Below, piece by piece: positions 28,101 to 35,948 of a stretch of DNA of 64,000 nucleotides. This DNA comes from Vallitalea sp. (GTDB lineage Bacteria; Bacillota; Clostridia; Lachnospirales; Vallitaleaceae). Made by a program: the position numbers and the translations under genes. Under the pieces are notes generated by a model. That model was not told the origin of the DNA, ran no database searches, and saw only the letters and a list, made by a program, of their open reading frames with translations. Every line of letters begins with the position of its first letter. Within the stretch, counting starts at the first letter, position 1. The stretch is taken from assembly GCF_025211055.1 (NCBI RefSeq), contig NZ_JAOARO010000059.1, forward strand, positions 62,001 to 126,000, in the 5' to 3' direction.

Positions 28101-28706
28101 GATGTTAACGTTAATGCTATTGAAGAATACAAAGAAATTATTACTAGATATGATTTTCTATCAGAACAAAAAGAAGATTTGATAGTGGCTAAAGAAAAAT
28201 TAATAGGAATTATTAATGAACTTGATAAAGAAATGATTAAACAATTCAAAATTAAGTTTAAAGAAATCAAGCTCCAATTCGACTTAGTTTTCAAAGAGTT
28301 ATTTGGAGGAGGCAAAGGGTTACTCTATTTAGTGAACGAGGAAAATGTATTGGAATCAGGGATTAACATTGTAGCACAACCACCTGGGAAGAAATTACAG
28401 AGTATGATGCTGTTATCTGGTGGAGAGCGAGCTTTTACTGCAATAGCTTTACTATTTGCAATACAGAGATTAAAACCTTCTCCATTCTGTGTTCTTGATG
28501 AGATAGAGGCAGCTCTTGATGATGCTAATGTGGAAAGATTTGCTAAGTACTTACAAAAGCTATCGGGTAATACCCAATTTATTATTATCACTCATAGAAG
28601 AGGAACTATGGAAGTTGCAGATGCATTATATGGTATTACTATGCAAGAAAAAGGTATATCAACAAGAGTTTCAGTAAAATTAATTGAAAATGAATTAACA
28701 GGATAA
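25146..28706 (+). CDS. smc: Chromosome segregation ATPase SMC
   Basis: The ring-forming condensin ATPase that compacts and segregates the chromosome together with ScpA/ScpB. Its 1186 residues are normal. Walker A 'GPNGSGKSN' is at 31-39; a long coiled coil follows (about 170-500), then the hinge (about 510-670, ending near 'LNPGGSLTGGS'), the returning coil to about 1020, and the C-terminal head with the ABC signature 'LLSGGERA' (near 1089) and Walker B 'FCVLDEIEAALDD'. It lies between rnc and ftsY and is probably co-transcribed with ftsY (gap 56 bases). Confidence 0.98.
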   Translation: MYLKNIELQGFKSFANKINFEFNEGITGIVGPNGSGKSNIADAVRWVLGAQSAKQLRGSKMEDVIFAGTENRRPVGYSQVDITIDNHDKKMAIDYLEVTISRRVYRSGESEFYINKTPCRLKDIHELFLDTGVGKEGYSIIGQGQIDKILSTKPEDRRDLFDEAAGIVKFKRRKSEAYKKLEQEKQNLLRINDIIKELEGQKGNLQGQAEVAKKYLLLKEEMKKYEVNIFITEYEKLDKNVEDISKKEKDTNEEIVLVNNKYEEIKLKYNELNNDSQDIGTKIDNKKDEISTNNLEKERIENNIKINNERISSIKVTNERIERNINEINSKHDINLTGVKVIEEEIVNLKSSIELLTSQLKEKEEHLVSISEEISTGETTIEEIKTNIIERLNEITVVKSKIQRYSTMLENIENRQNFLIDKINKVHNESIILNNKKEQLEKKITYVEEDLQQTKSETISTTNKIKEINESKHDIQEKLNIYNQQINQYKSKYNALNDITEHYEGYNYSIRKVMELKTKNSIDSVLGVVADIIKVDKKYEIAIETALGGGVQNIITKEEETAKKMINYLKTNKFGRATFLPLTSIRINKKYNPISNEKGFIGYGNDLVIYDHMYDNIIKYLLGRVVIVDKIDNAVTLARKYNYKLKIVTLSGEVLNPGGSLTGGSYKNKANNFLSRKRELDEYKNKIQQIVEEIKIATDKRTKIVEERNNLSYKSEELISKEHNLNIEMNSLQINMNQIIKDINQKQQEINDSKVELNELDNQNAELMATTEKYNEELSGTESENTDAEDEVLSLTEAIQKKRVTKNTLNEEITNLKITMTSTKQKLNSSNQNIERLDNELQDINKQKEKLNEELQNNKNDIGLKISIINKYQKDVKGVLDGIGVMHTELEILNKNKEEISLKQNAIFEERESLSEKSNLLEKEIMRLQNVKMKYELQKENITNYMWDEYELTFNMVAEYKDDLGTTLQLKNKVKELKETIKALGDVNVNAIEEYKEIITRYDFLSEQKEDLIVAKEKLIGIINELDKEMIKQFKIKFKEIKLQFDLVFKELFGGGKGLLYLVNEENVLESGINIVAQPPGKKLQSMMLLSGGERAFTAIALLFAIQRLKPSPFCVLDEIEAALDDANVERFAKYLQKLSGNTQFIIITHRRGTMEVADALYGITMQEKGISTRVSVKLIENELTG

Positions 28707-28762
28707 ATAGACATACGTATGTGAAACTAGAGTTTGACATATGGATAGGAGGAAATATAACA

Positions 28763-29950
28763 ATGGGCTTATTTAGTTGGAAGAAAAACAAAACAAAAGA
28801 AGAACAAAAAGAAAATACTTCAGAGAATGAACAAGAATTGGTTGATGCCAAAGAACCAGAAATACAAGCACCAGAAATAGAAGAGGATGTAATAAAAGAA
28901 GATAATGATATTAATCAACAAGAAAATAATAGTAATGAAAATACTGATATAACAAGTGAAGAGGAAGTTATTGAAGATATTAATGAGATGGAAGAAGAAT
29001 ACGAGATTCCACAAGAACAAGAAGAAGGTAAGAAAAAAAGAGGATTTTTTGGTAAATTAGTTAAAGGACTTACTAAAACGAGAAATAATATACTTGGTGG
29101 AGTAGATCAAGTACTAAGTTCATTTACTAAGATAGATGAAGATTTCTATGAAGAACTTGAAGAGGCATTGATAGTTGCTGATTTAGGTGTTAATACAGCT
29201 ATGACAATTATTGAAGACCTAAGAGAAAAGGTGAAAGAAAACAAAATTAAAGACACAGCTAGTGTTAGAGAGCTATTGATGGAAGAACTAAAAGAACTTA
29301 TGAAAAATGAAGGTAATCTCTATGAATTTACCGAGAGAAAATCAGTAGTCCTTGTAATTGGGGTAAATGGTGTGGGTAAGACTACTACTATTGGTAAATT
29401 AGCTAATCAATATAAGCAAAAAGGTAAAAAAGTAATCCTTGCAGCTGCTGATACTTTTAGAGCAGCTGCTATAGATCAATTAGCTGAATGGTCCAACAGA
29501 GCAGGAGTAGAACTTATATCTCAACAAGAGAATTCAGATCCTGGAGCAGTTGTATTCGACGCTGTTCAAGCTGCTAAAGCAAGAGAAGCAGATCTATTAA
29601 TATGTGATACAGCAGGAAGACTTCACAATAAAAAGAATCTGATGGAAGAATTAAGAAAGATATTTAAAATCATTAATAGAGAATATCCTGAAGCACATAA
29701 GGAGGTACTATTAGTCCTTGATAGTACAACAGGTCAAAATGCATTACAACAGGCTAAGCAATTCAAAGACATAGCAGATATCACAGGTATTGTTCTTACT
29801 AAGCTTGATGGTACAGCAAAAGGTGGTATCGCAGTTGCAATTCAAACAGAACTTAATATTCCAGTTAAATATATTGGTGTTGGTGAAGGAATAGATGATA
29901 TGCAGCAGTTCGATTCAGAAGAATTTGTTAGTGCTTTATTTGAAGGATAG
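28763..29950 (+). CDS. ftsY: Signal recognition particle receptor FtsY
   Basis: SRP receptor GTPase that docks Ffh-ribosome complexes at the membrane. The acidic A domain covers about residues 1-95, very rich in Glu/Asn; the N domain follows; the G domain has 'GVNGVGKTTTIGKLA' (G1, about residue 199), 'DTFRAAAIDQL', 'DTAGRLHNK' (G3) and 'TKLDGTAKGG' (G4). I start it at ATG 28763 because 'aggagga' (28747-28753) is nine bases upstream and MGLFSWKK is a typical FtsY start; an earlier in-frame ATG lacks a binding site. The length is 395 residues. Confidence 0.97.
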   Translation: MGLFSWKKNKTKEEQKENTSENEQELVDAKEPEIQAPEIEEDVIKEDNDINQQENNSNENTDITSEEEVIEDINEMEEEYEIPQEQEEGKKKRGFFGKLVKGLTKTRNNILGGVDQVLSSFTKIDEDFYEELEEALIVADLGVNTAMTIIEDLREKVKENKIKDTASVRELLMEELKELMKNEGNLYEFTERKSVVLVIGVNGVGKTTTIGKLANQYKQKGKKVILAAADTFRAAAIDQLAEWSNRAGVELISQQENSDPGAVVFDAVQAAKAREADLLICDTAGRLHNKKNLMEELRKIFKIINREYPEAHKEVLLVLDSTTGQNALQQAKQFKDIADITGIVLTKLDGTAKGGIAVAIQTELNIPVKYIGVGEGIDDMQQFDSEEFVSALFEG

Positions 29951-30014
29951 GATATCAAATATGTCTCTTGGTCATGTTATAATCAAGAATTTTTAGCATA
30001 TCAAGTAAAAAAGC

Positions 30015-30043
30015 TTGACAAACATATTAAAGTATCATATAAT
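30015..30043 (+). promoter_or_regulatory. Perfect-consensus promoter for ylxM-ffh
   Basis: 'TTGACA' (30015-30020), 17 bases, 'TATAAT' (30038-30043): an exact sigma-A consensus. Transcription would start near 30050, inside a perfect inverted repeat (next entry). Such a strong promoter may need repression, which makes the overlapping dyad notable. Confidence 0.88.
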
Positions 30044-30044
30044 A

Positions 30045-30076
30045 CCACCTGTAAAGCAAATAACCTTTACAGGTGG
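30045..30076 (+). promoter_or_regulatory. Perfect 12-bp dyad covering the ylxM start site and ribosome binding site
   Basis: CCACCTGTAAAG (30045-30056), 8 bases, CTTTACAGGTGG (30065-30076), without mismatch. The left arm begins 1 base after the -10 box; the right arm contains the 'aggtgg' ribosome binding site of ylxM. It could be an operator for a dimeric repressor, or an RNA hairpin that hides the binding site. It is not a good terminator, because no proper U run follows ('tgatttaatttt'). Confidence 0.7.
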
Positions 30077-30086
30077 TGATTTAATT

Positions 30087-30458
30087 TTGAGTAATATTTT
30101 TAAGAAAACATTACTGTACGATTTCTACGGTGAGTTATTAACAAATCACCAGAAAGAAATATATGAATTATATCATTTGAATGATTTTTCTCTAGGAGAA
30201 ATATCTGAACAGTTGAAGATTAGTAGACAAGGTGTTCATGATACGTTGAAGAGATGTGAGAAACAGCTTGAAAATTATGAGAACAAATTACAATTGGTAG
30301 ATAAATTTCTAATAAATAAGCAGAACGTAGAAAAGATTTATAATTATGCAAGTGAAATTTTAGATAGTTTTAATGAAGACAAACAAAGCCAAGAGATAGT
30401 GGCTAATAGAATAGTTGGTATACAGGAAACTTGCAATAGAATATTAGAAGATTTATAG
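30087..30458 (+). CDS. ylxM: YlxM-family putative helix-turn-helix protein
   Basis: A 123-residue member of the UPF0122/YlxM family, small proteins encoded immediately before ffh. A sigma-factor region 4-like helix-turn-helix spans about 25-65 ('LTNHQKEIYELYHLNDFS', 'EISEQLKISRQGVHDTLKRC'). In streptococci YlxM binds SRP components and influences their assembly; a regulatory role is a family inference. The start is taken as TTG 30087, six bases after 'aggtggtgat', giving the family-like N terminus MSNIFKKTLLYDFYGELLT; an ATG 24 codons earlier falls within the promoter's -35/-10 region and is rejected. ffh follows 27 bases later. Confidence 0.9.
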   Translation: MSNIFKKTLLYDFYGELLTNHQKEIYELYHLNDFSLGEISEQLKISRQGVHDTLKRCEKQLENYENKLQLVDKFLINKQNVEKIYNYASEILDSFNEDKQSQEIVANRIVGIQETCNRILEDL

Positions 30459-30485
30459 AAGAGTTTATGAGTGGGAGGTTAGTGT

Positions 30486-31829
30486 ATGGCATTTGAAAGT
30501 TTGACAGATAAGTTTCAGAATATATTTTCTACCCTTAAGAAAAAAGGAAAACTTAGCGAACAAGATGTAAAACTAGCGTTAAGAGAAGTTAAACTAGCAT
30601 TGCTTGAAGCAGATGTTAACTTCAAAGTAGTTAAAAAATTTGTTAAAGATATAAGAGAAAGAGCTGTTGGACATGAGGTAATGGAAAGTTTGACACCAGG
30701 TCAACAGGTTATTAAGATTGTTAATGAGGAATTAGTTAAATTAATGGGTGAAGAAAAATCTGATTTAACTTTTTCAAAAGAATCTCCAACAGTATACATG
30801 ATGGTTGGTTTGCAAGGGGCAGGTAAGACGACCACTACTGCAAAACTTGCAGGTAATCTTAAGAAAAGTGGTAAGAAGCCTCTATTAGTTGCTTGTGATG
30901 TATATAGACCAGCAGCTATTAAACAGTTGCAGGTTGTAGGTGGGCAGATTGATGTACCAGTATTTACAATGGGAGATAAGAACAAACCAGTTGATATAGC
31001 TAAAGCAGCTATCGAATCAGCAGGGAAGAATGGCAATAATGTAGTTATAATTGATACAGCTGGTAGACTTCACATAGATGAAAATATGATGGGCGAACTT
31101 ATAGAAATAAAAGAAAACATAAATCCTCAAGAAATATTGTTGGTAGTTGATGCTATGACAGGACAAGATGCTGTAAACGTGGCAGAAAACTTCAACGAAA
31201 AAATAGGTATTGATGGTGTAATCTTAACTAAGTTAGATGGTGATACTAGAGGTGGTTCTGCACTTTCTGTAAGAGCAGTAACCAATAAGCCTATCAAATT
31301 TGCATGTATAGGAGAAAAACTTACAGATATTGAAGTATTCCATCCAGAAAGAATGGCATCAAGAATTCTTGGAATGGGTGATGTTCTTACACTCATTGAA
31401 AAAGCTTCTGAAGCTATTGATGCAAAAAAAGCTGCTGAAATGGAAAGAAAGTTTAGAAAAGCTGAATTTACTTTTGATGATTTTCTTGAGCAAATGCAGC
31501 AAGTTAAGAAATTAGGTTCCATTGGTGATATCATGTCAATGATTCCTGGTATGAATAAGCAAATGAAAGATGTTGAAATAGATGATAAAGAGCTATCAAA
31601 AGTAGAATCAATGATATATTCCATGACACTTGAAGAAAGAGCTAATCCAGCACTTATCAATCCTTCAAGAAAAAGAAGAATAGCTAATGGTTCAGGTAAT
31701 CATATCCAAGATGTAAATAGGTTCATTAAACAATTTGAACAATCCAAGAAAATGATGAAACAGTTTAGTGGTATGATGAAAGGCAAAGGTAAAAAAGGAT
31801 TATTTAATAAATTTCCTTTTATGGGCTAG
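30486..31829 (+). CDS. ffh: Signal recognition particle protein Ffh
   Basis: GTPase that binds signal sequences and 4.5S/6S RNA to bring ribosomes to FtsY. N domain about 1-90; G domain with 'GLQGAGKTTTTAKLA' (about 107-121), 'DVYRPAAIKQL', 'DTAGRLHID' and 'TKLDGDTRGG'; methionine-rich M domain from about 300 ('FLEQMQQVKKLGSIGDIMSM', 'RKRRIANGSGNHIQDVNR', 'MMKQFSGMMKGKG'). It has 447 residues. It is preceded by 'gtgggaggtt'. Its partner ftsY is 0.5 kb upstream and the signal peptidase gene lepB 2.5 kb downstream. Confidence 0.98.
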   Translation: MAFESLTDKFQNIFSTLKKKGKLSEQDVKLALREVKLALLEADVNFKVVKKFVKDIRERAVGHEVMESLTPGQQVIKIVNEELVKLMGEEKSDLTFSKESPTVYMMVGLQGAGKTTTTAKLAGNLKKSGKKPLLVACDVYRPAAIKQLQVVGGQIDVPVFTMGDKNKPVDIAKAAIESAGKNGNNVVIIDTAGRLHIDENMMGELIEIKENINPQEILLVVDAMTGQDAVNVAENFNEKIGIDGVILTKLDGDTRGGSALSVRAVTNKPIKFACIGEKLTDIEVFHPERMASRILGMGDVLTLIEKASEAIDAKKAAEMERKFRKAEFTFDDFLEQMQQVKKLGSIGDIMSMIPGMNKQMKDVEIDDKELSKVESMIYSMTLEERANPALINPSRKRRIANGSGNHIQDVNRFIKQFEQSKKMMKQFSGMMKGKGKKGLFNKFPFMG

Positions 31830-31893
31830 TTAGAATTTAGATTCTTGATTAGTCTAATATAGATAATAATTAACTATGGGAGGTGAAACACAA

Positions 31894-32139
31894 ATGGCAG
31901 TAAGAATGAGATTAAAAAGACTGGGTGCAAAAAAAGCTCCTTTTTATAGAATTGTAGTTGCTGATTCTAGATCACCAAGAGATGGTAAATTCATAGAGCA
32001 AGTTGGCTACTATAATCCAACAAAAAATCCTATTGATTTAAAGATAAATGAAGAAGTTGCTAACAAATGGTTAAGTAACGGAGCTCAGCCTTCTAATACA
32101 GTCAAAAGATTGTTAAAGCAAGCTGGAGTTGTAAAGTAA
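31894..32139 (+). CDS. rpsP: 30S ribosomal protein S16
   Basis: An 81-residue bS16. '[19 protein letters not shown]' and '[20 protein letters not shown]' are diagnostic. The start is ATG 31894, seven bases after 'ggaggtga'; an earlier in-frame ATG six codons upstream overlaps the ribosome binding site. It opens the classic rpsP-khpA-rimM-trmD-rplS cluster. Confidence 0.98.
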   Translation: MAVRMRLKRLGAKKAPFYRIVVADSRSPRDGKFIEQVGYYNPTKNPIDLKINEEVANKWLSNGAQPSNTVKRLLKQAGVVK

Positions 32140-32157
32140 TTGTTGGAGGTGTACAAC

Positions 32158-32388
32158 ATGAAAGAATTAGTGGAAGTTATCGCTAAAGCATTAGTTGATA
32201 ATCCAGATGATGTTAAAGTAAATGAAATTGAGGGAGAGCGCTCAATTATATTAGAGTTAAAAGTTGCACCTGACGATATGGGAAAAGTAATTGGAAAACA
32301 AGGTAGAATTGCTAAAGCTATAAGAACTGTAGTTAAGGCTGCGGCAACTAAGGAAGAGAAAAGAGTTGTTGTAGAAATTCTACAATAA
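32158..32388 (+). CDS. khpA: KH-domain RNA-binding protein KhpA (YlqC)
   Basis: A 76-residue single KH domain with the RNA-contacting loop '[14 protein letters not shown]' (GKQG at the GxxG position). KhpA pairs with KhpB/Jag and acts as an RNA chaperone affecting cell elongation in Gram-positive bacteria. The start is ATG 32158 behind 'ggaggtg'. It follows rpsP by 18 bases. The stop codon overlaps the first base of a terminator hairpin. Confidence 0.94.
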   Translation: MKELVEVIAKALVDNPDDVKVNEIEGERSIILELKVAPDDMGKVIGKQGRIAKAIRTVVKAAATKEEKRVVVEILQ

Positions 32389-32413
32389 GGTTAGGGATTC
32401 CCTAGCCTTTTTT
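32387..32413 (+). terminator. Terminator after khpA
   Basis: Ten-bp stem AAGGTTAGGG / CCCTAGCCTT (one T-G pair), 3-base loop, followed by a run of T. The stem begins inside the khpA stop codon. It may lower expression of rimM-trmD relative to rpsP. Confidence 0.85.
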
Positions 32414-32451
32414 TATCTTATGTTTATAAAAAAATATTTGTAGGTGAGTGT

Positions 32452-32961
32452 ATGGATTACTTTAATATTGGAAAAATAGTTAATACACATGGTATTAGGG
32501 GTGAAGTTAAGATAATACCGTTAACTGATGAACCTAAGAGATTTGAATTACTGGAATATGTGTATATTGATAATAATAGAACAATAGAAAAATATACTAT
32601 TAATAGTATTAGGTATTTTAAGAATATGATTATTATAAAGTTTGACGAATTGAAAGATATGACTAGTGCAGAGAAGTTGAAACAATCTATTATTAAAATA
32701 CCAAGAGAGTTAGCATTACCTTTAGAAGATGACGAATATTATGTACAAGACTTGATAGGCATAGATGTAAGTACTGATGCTGGTAGAGATCTAGGTACTA
32801 TAAAAGATATTATATTTACCGGTAGTAATGACGTATATGTCATTGAAACTGATGATAAAAAAGAAATTTTGATACCTGCTATAAAACAATGTATAAAACA
32901 AGTAGATATGAAAAATAAGACCATGATAGTTTTGTTACTGGAAGGATTGATTGATGAGTGA
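32452..32961 (+). CDS. rimM: Ribosome maturation factor RimM
   Basis: Binds S19 and helps assemble the 30S head. The N-terminal domain begins 'YFNIGKIVNTHGIRGEVKI' (diagnostic), and the PRC-barrel C-terminal half has 'YYVQDLIGIDVSTDAGRDLG' and 'DVYVIETDDKKEILIPAI'. It has 169 residues. The last four bases overlap the GTG start of trmD ('gtga'), so the two are translationally coupled, as usual. Confidence 0.96.
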   Translation: MDYFNIGKIVNTHGIRGEVKIIPLTDEPKRFELLEYVYIDNNRTIEKYTINSIRYFKNMIIIKFDELKDMTSAEKLKQSIIKIPRELALPLEDDEYYVQDLIGIDVSTDAGRDLGTIKDIIFTGSNDVYVIETDDKKEILIPAIKQCIKQVDMKNKTMIVLLLEGLIDE

Positions 32962-33689
32962 AATTTAACATAATGACGTTATTTCCAGACATGATTAAGC
33001 AAGGACTTGGTTCAAGTATTATTGGTAAAGCTCAGGAAAAAAACTTGATTGAAATAGATACGATTAATATTAGGGATTATGCTTACAACAAGCATAAACA
33101 AGTAGATGATTATCCTTATGGTGGCGGTGCAGGTATGGTTATGCAGCCAGAACCTATATACGAGGCATATAAGAGTGTTACAAGCAAACTTAGTAATAAA
33201 CCTAGGGTCATATATCTAACCCCACAAGGAAAGACATTTAACCAAGAAATGGCTATGGAATTATCTAAGGAAGAAGAATTAATTTTTTTATGTGGACATT
33301 ATGAAGGTATAGATGAAAGAGTAATTGATATGATAGTTACAGATGAAGTATCCATAGGAGATTATATATTGACTGGTGGAGAACTAGCTGTAATGGTCAT
33401 GGTAGATGCCATATCAAGATTAATACCTAATGTGCTATCTAATGGAGTATCTGCTACGACAGAATCATTTGATGATAATTTATTAGAATATCCTCAATAT
33501 ACTAGACCAGCTGTTTTTATGGATAAAAAAGTTCCTGACATATTATTGTCTGGACATCATAAAAATATTGACCAGTGGAGAAGGGAACAATCATTAATAA
33601 GAACATACAATAAGAGACCTGATCTGTTAGAGAAAGCAGAACTATCAGAAAAGGATAAAAAAACTATAGATAAATATTGCAAATTGTGA
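32958..33689 (+). CDS. trmD: tRNA (guanine-37-N1) methyltransferase TrmD
   Basis: Makes m1G37 in tRNAs reading CNN codons, preventing +1 frameshifts. It is a SPOUT (knotted) SAM enzyme; signatures are 'MTLFPDMIKQGLGSSIIGKA', 'DDYPYGGGAGMVMQPEP', 'LCGHYEGIDERV' and 'SIGDYILTGGELAVMVMVDA', which forms the trefoil knot. It has 243 residues. The GTG start overlaps the rimM stop. The end of the gene contains the -35 box of the rplS promoter. Confidence 0.98.
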   Translation: MKFNIMTLFPDMIKQGLGSSIIGKAQEKNLIEIDTINIRDYAYNKHKQVDDYPYGGGAGMVMQPEPIYEAYKSVTSKLSNKPRVIYLTPQGKTFNQEMAMELSKEEELIFLCGHYEGIDERVIDMIVTDEVSIGDYILTGGELAVMVMVDAISRLIPNVLSNGVSATTESFDDNLLEYPQYTRPAVFMDKKVPDILLSGHHKNIDQWRREQSLIRTYNKRPDLLEKAELSEKDKKTIDKYCKL

Positions 33690-33705
33690 TGAAATATGAT
33701 ATAGT
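33677..33705 (+). promoter_or_regulatory. Promoter for rplS overlapping the trmD end
   Basis: 'TTGCAA' (33677-33682), 17 bases, 'TATAGT' (33700-33705). It allows rplS to be expressed apart from trmD, as in other Firmicutes. Confidence 0.65.
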
Positions 33706-33711
33706 AATTTA

Positions 33712-33778
33712 ATGTGAGTACGGATGGTCCTCTGTTACAATAATGTATTAAGAACATCTAGATATTAGGAGGAAACAC
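33712..33778 (+). ncRNA. Candidate L19 (rplS) mRNA leader
   Basis: About 65 bases between the predicted transcription start and rplS, containing 'ggatg' and 'catct' able to pair around a loop holding 'ctgttacaataatg'. Firmicutes rplS genes often carry an autoregulatory leader here. Position and size fit, but I cannot confirm the consensus by eye. Confidence 0.35.
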
Positions 33779-34129
33779 ATGAACGATATAATACGTAAAA
33801 TTGAACAAGAACAATTAAGAGAAAATGCATTAACAGATTTTAACGTTGGTGATACTATTAGAGTATATGCTAAAGTTAAAGAAGGAAACCGTGAAAGATT
33901 ACAGATGTTTGAAGGAGTAGTTATCAAAAGACAAAACGGAAGTAATCGTGAGACATTTACAGCTAGAAGAATTTCTTATGGTGTAGGTGTTGAAAAAACT
34001 TGGCCATTACATTCACCAATTATCGATCATATCGATGTCGTAAGACGTGGTAAAGTTAGAAGAGCTAAACTTAACTACTTAAGAGACAGAATTGGTAAAG
34101 CTGCTAAAGTTAAAGAGTTAATTAGATAA
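33779..34129 (+). CDS. rplS: 50S ribosomal protein L19
   Basis: A 116-residue bL19 located at the 30S-50S interface. '[20 protein letters not shown]', '[14 protein letters not shown]' and '[20 protein letters not shown]' are diagnostic, as is the end '[17 protein letters not shown]'. 'aggaggaaac' precedes the ATG. It is the last gene of the rpsP-trmD-rplS cluster and has its own promoter and terminator. Confidence 0.98.
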   Translation: MNDIIRKIEQEQLRENALTDFNVGDTIRVYAKVKEGNRERLQMFEGVVIKRQNGSNRETFTARRISYGVGVEKTWPLHSPIIDHIDVVRRGKVRRAKLNYLRDRIGKAAKVKELIR

Positions 34130-34228
34130 TTAAGTTAATTATAATACGCAGTTTTAACTAAAAATTAACTATAAAAGTTACATGGTGTAGTTTACAAATG
34201 GCTGTTGTGATGATTAATTTGACTAGTG

Positions 34229-34260
34229 AGGGACTTAGTACTATGTATTAGTCCCTTTTT
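34229..34260 (+). terminator. Terminator after rplS
   Basis: Stem AGGGACT / AGTCCCT (34229-34235 and 34250-34256), partly extended by AT pairs across the loop, followed by T5 and 'gttt'. It separates rplS from lepB. Confidence 0.82.
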
Positions 34261-34337
34261 GTTTATTTAGTACGTTATATGCATATGATAAAACAACTTT
34301 ATGCAATGTATTTAGTCTTATGAAAGAAGGGTTAAGC

Positions 34338-34874
34338 ATGAAGAACACAACTTTAGGAAGAGAAATATTAAGTTGGGTACTTGATATAGGAATTGTATTA
34401 GTTGCAGTATTACTTATAACAACATTTGTATTTCAGAAAACAAATGTTATTGGACAATCTATGGAACCGACACTTCATAATGGCGACCATGTAATTATAG
34501 ACAAAATAAGCTATAGATTTACAAAACCACAGCAATATGATATTGTCGTTTTTCCTTATAAGAAGAATCCATCACAAAATTATATTAAGAGAATTATTGG
34601 ACTACCTGGCGATGAGGTTAATATAATTGATGGACAAGTATATATTAATAAAGAAAAATTAGAAGAAGAATTTGATATAATTGATGACGGTAAGTTAGGT
34701 AACAGAGAATTTCCATTTGTTGTTCCAGAAGGTGAATATTTTGTAATGGGTGATAATAGAAATAACAGTTCAGATAGTCGTTATACTGATGTTGGAACAA
34801 TTAGTAAGAAAGATATAATCGGTAAAGCTGGACTTAGAATATGGCCACTCAAAGATTTTGGATTTGTTAAATAA
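34338..34874 (+). CDS. lepB: Type I signal peptidase
   Basis: Cleaves signal peptides from exported proteins on the outer face of the membrane. A single N-terminal membrane helix (about 11-31) precedes catalytic Ser41 in 'GQSMEPTL' and general-base Lys84 in 'YIKRIIGLPGD'; the later box 'GDNRNNSSDSRY' is also present. It has 178 residues, the short Gram-positive form. The start is ATG 34338, seven bases after 'gaaggg'; an ATG six codons earlier overlaps that site. Downstream of SRP genes, it completes the export path. Confidence 0.96.
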   Translation: MKNTTLGREILSWVLDIGIVLVAVLLITTFVFQKTNVIGQSMEPTLHNGDHVIIDKISYRFTKPQQYDIVVFPYKKNPSQNYIKRIIGLPGDEVNIIDGQVYINKEKLEEEFDIIDDGKLGNREFPFVVPEGEYFVMGDNRNNSSDSRYTDVGTISKKDIIGKAGLRIWPLKDFGFVK

Positions 34875-34894
34875 TCTACTCAAAGAAGAAATAC

Positions 34895-34918
34895 ATAAGG
34901 AGGGTATTACCTCCTTAT
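34895..34918 (+). terminator. Terminator after lepB
   Basis: Nine-bp perfect stem ATAAGGAGG / CCTCCTTAT with a 6-base loop, followed by 'ttt'. The U run is short. Its left arm resembles a ribosome binding site, but no start codon follows. Confidence 0.7.
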
Positions 34919-34972
34919 TTTCCTATAAGAGAAAGTTAGTCTTAATTAATGACAATGAAAGGAAAGAATAAT

Positions 34973-35824
34973 ATGAATATACAATGGTACCCAGGACATA
35001 TGACAAAAGCTAAACGTATGATGCAAGAAAATATTAAGCTTGTAGACGTCATAATTGAGTTAATTGATTCAAGAGTACCAATAAGCAGTAGAAATCCTGA
35101 TATGGACAAAATAGCTAATAATAAGCCTAGAATAATTGTATTCAACAAAATTGATTTAGCAGATAGAAACAAAACAGAAGAATTTATAAAATGGTATGAA
35201 AATAGAGGTATAAGTGTTGTATTGGTTAATTCTAAAAATGGAAAAGGAATTAATCAAGTAATTAATAAAGCATATGAACTTTGCAAGGAAAAAATTGAAA
35301 GAAATAAAAAACGAGGTTTGATAAATAAACCTATAAGAGCAATGGTAGCAGGTATACCTAATGTTGGTAAGTCTACTTTCATTAATAAATTGGTAGGAAA
35401 AGCAAGTGCCAAGACAGGAAATAGACCGGGAGTTACAAAAGGAAAACAATGGATTAAGTTAAAGAAGGATATGGAACTTCTTGATACACCAGGAATTCTC
35501 TGGCCGAAATTTGAAGATCAGCAAGTAGGGATTAATCTAGCTCTGATTGGGTCCATAAAAGATGAAATTCTTAATATTGAAGAATTGGCACTGATTCTAA
35601 TAGATTGTTTGAGAAATAATTACTTGGAGAGTCTACTTACTAGATACAAATTATCCGATACAGATAATCTAGAATCTATCCAAATATTAGAGAATATTGC
35701 AAAAAACAGAAATCTGATAAAAGCTGGTAATGAATTAGATTTGAATAAAGCAGCAATAATTCTAATGGATGAATTTAGGAACGGAATACTTGGTAAAATT
35801 ACTTTAGAAACAGTTGGATTATGA
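34973..35824 (+). CDS. rbgA: Ribosome biogenesis GTPase RbgA (YlqF)
   Basis: Circularly permuted GTPase needed for late 50S assembly (uL6/uL16 incorporation). The N terminus 'MNIQWYPGHMTKAKRMM' is the family hallmark. G4 'NKIDLAD' comes before G1 'GIPNVGKST' and G3 'DTPGILWP', the permuted order, and a helical ANTAR-like C-terminal domain follows. The length is 283 residues; the start is ATG 34973 behind 'gaaaggaaag', the upstream in-frame ATGs being less likely. It usually neighbours lepB and rnhB, as here. Confidence 0.97.
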   Translation: MNIQWYPGHMTKAKRMMQENIKLVDVIIELIDSRVPISSRNPDMDKIANNKPRIIVFNKIDLADRNKTEEFIKWYENRGISVVLVNSKNGKGINQVINKAYELCKEKIERNKKRGLINKPIRAMVAGIPNVGKSTFINKLVGKASAKTGNRPGVTKGKQWIKLKKDMELLDTPGILWPKFEDQQVGINLALIGSIKDEILNIEELALILIDCLRNNYLESLLTRYKLSDTDNLESIQILENIAKNRNLIKAGNELDLNKAAIILMDEFRNGILGKITLETVGL

Positions 35825-35948
35825 AATCTAGCTGTTTTTAAAGTTTAATATTTATGAATATAATATCAATCTTATTTTATATGAATTTACTTAATAATAT
35901 ATTTAAATTAGGTAAAAATATTAATAATACATTATAGGGGTTGATTTC

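Noticed and set aside
30015..30086. Upstream ATG as the ylxM start
   Set aside because: It would place the consensus promoter and dyad inside the coding region; the TTG at 30087 has a well-placed ribosome binding site and yields the usual family N terminus.
30045..30090. The ylxM dyad as an ordinary ftsY terminator
   Set aside because: The stem is strong, but the following bases 'tgatttaatttt' are not a continuous U run and the dyad overlaps the promoter start region, so a regulatory role fits better.
31127..31660. Antisense open frame of about 177 codons inside ffh
   Set aside because: It is a shadow of the ffh reading frame. ffh is unambiguous on the plus strand over its whole length.
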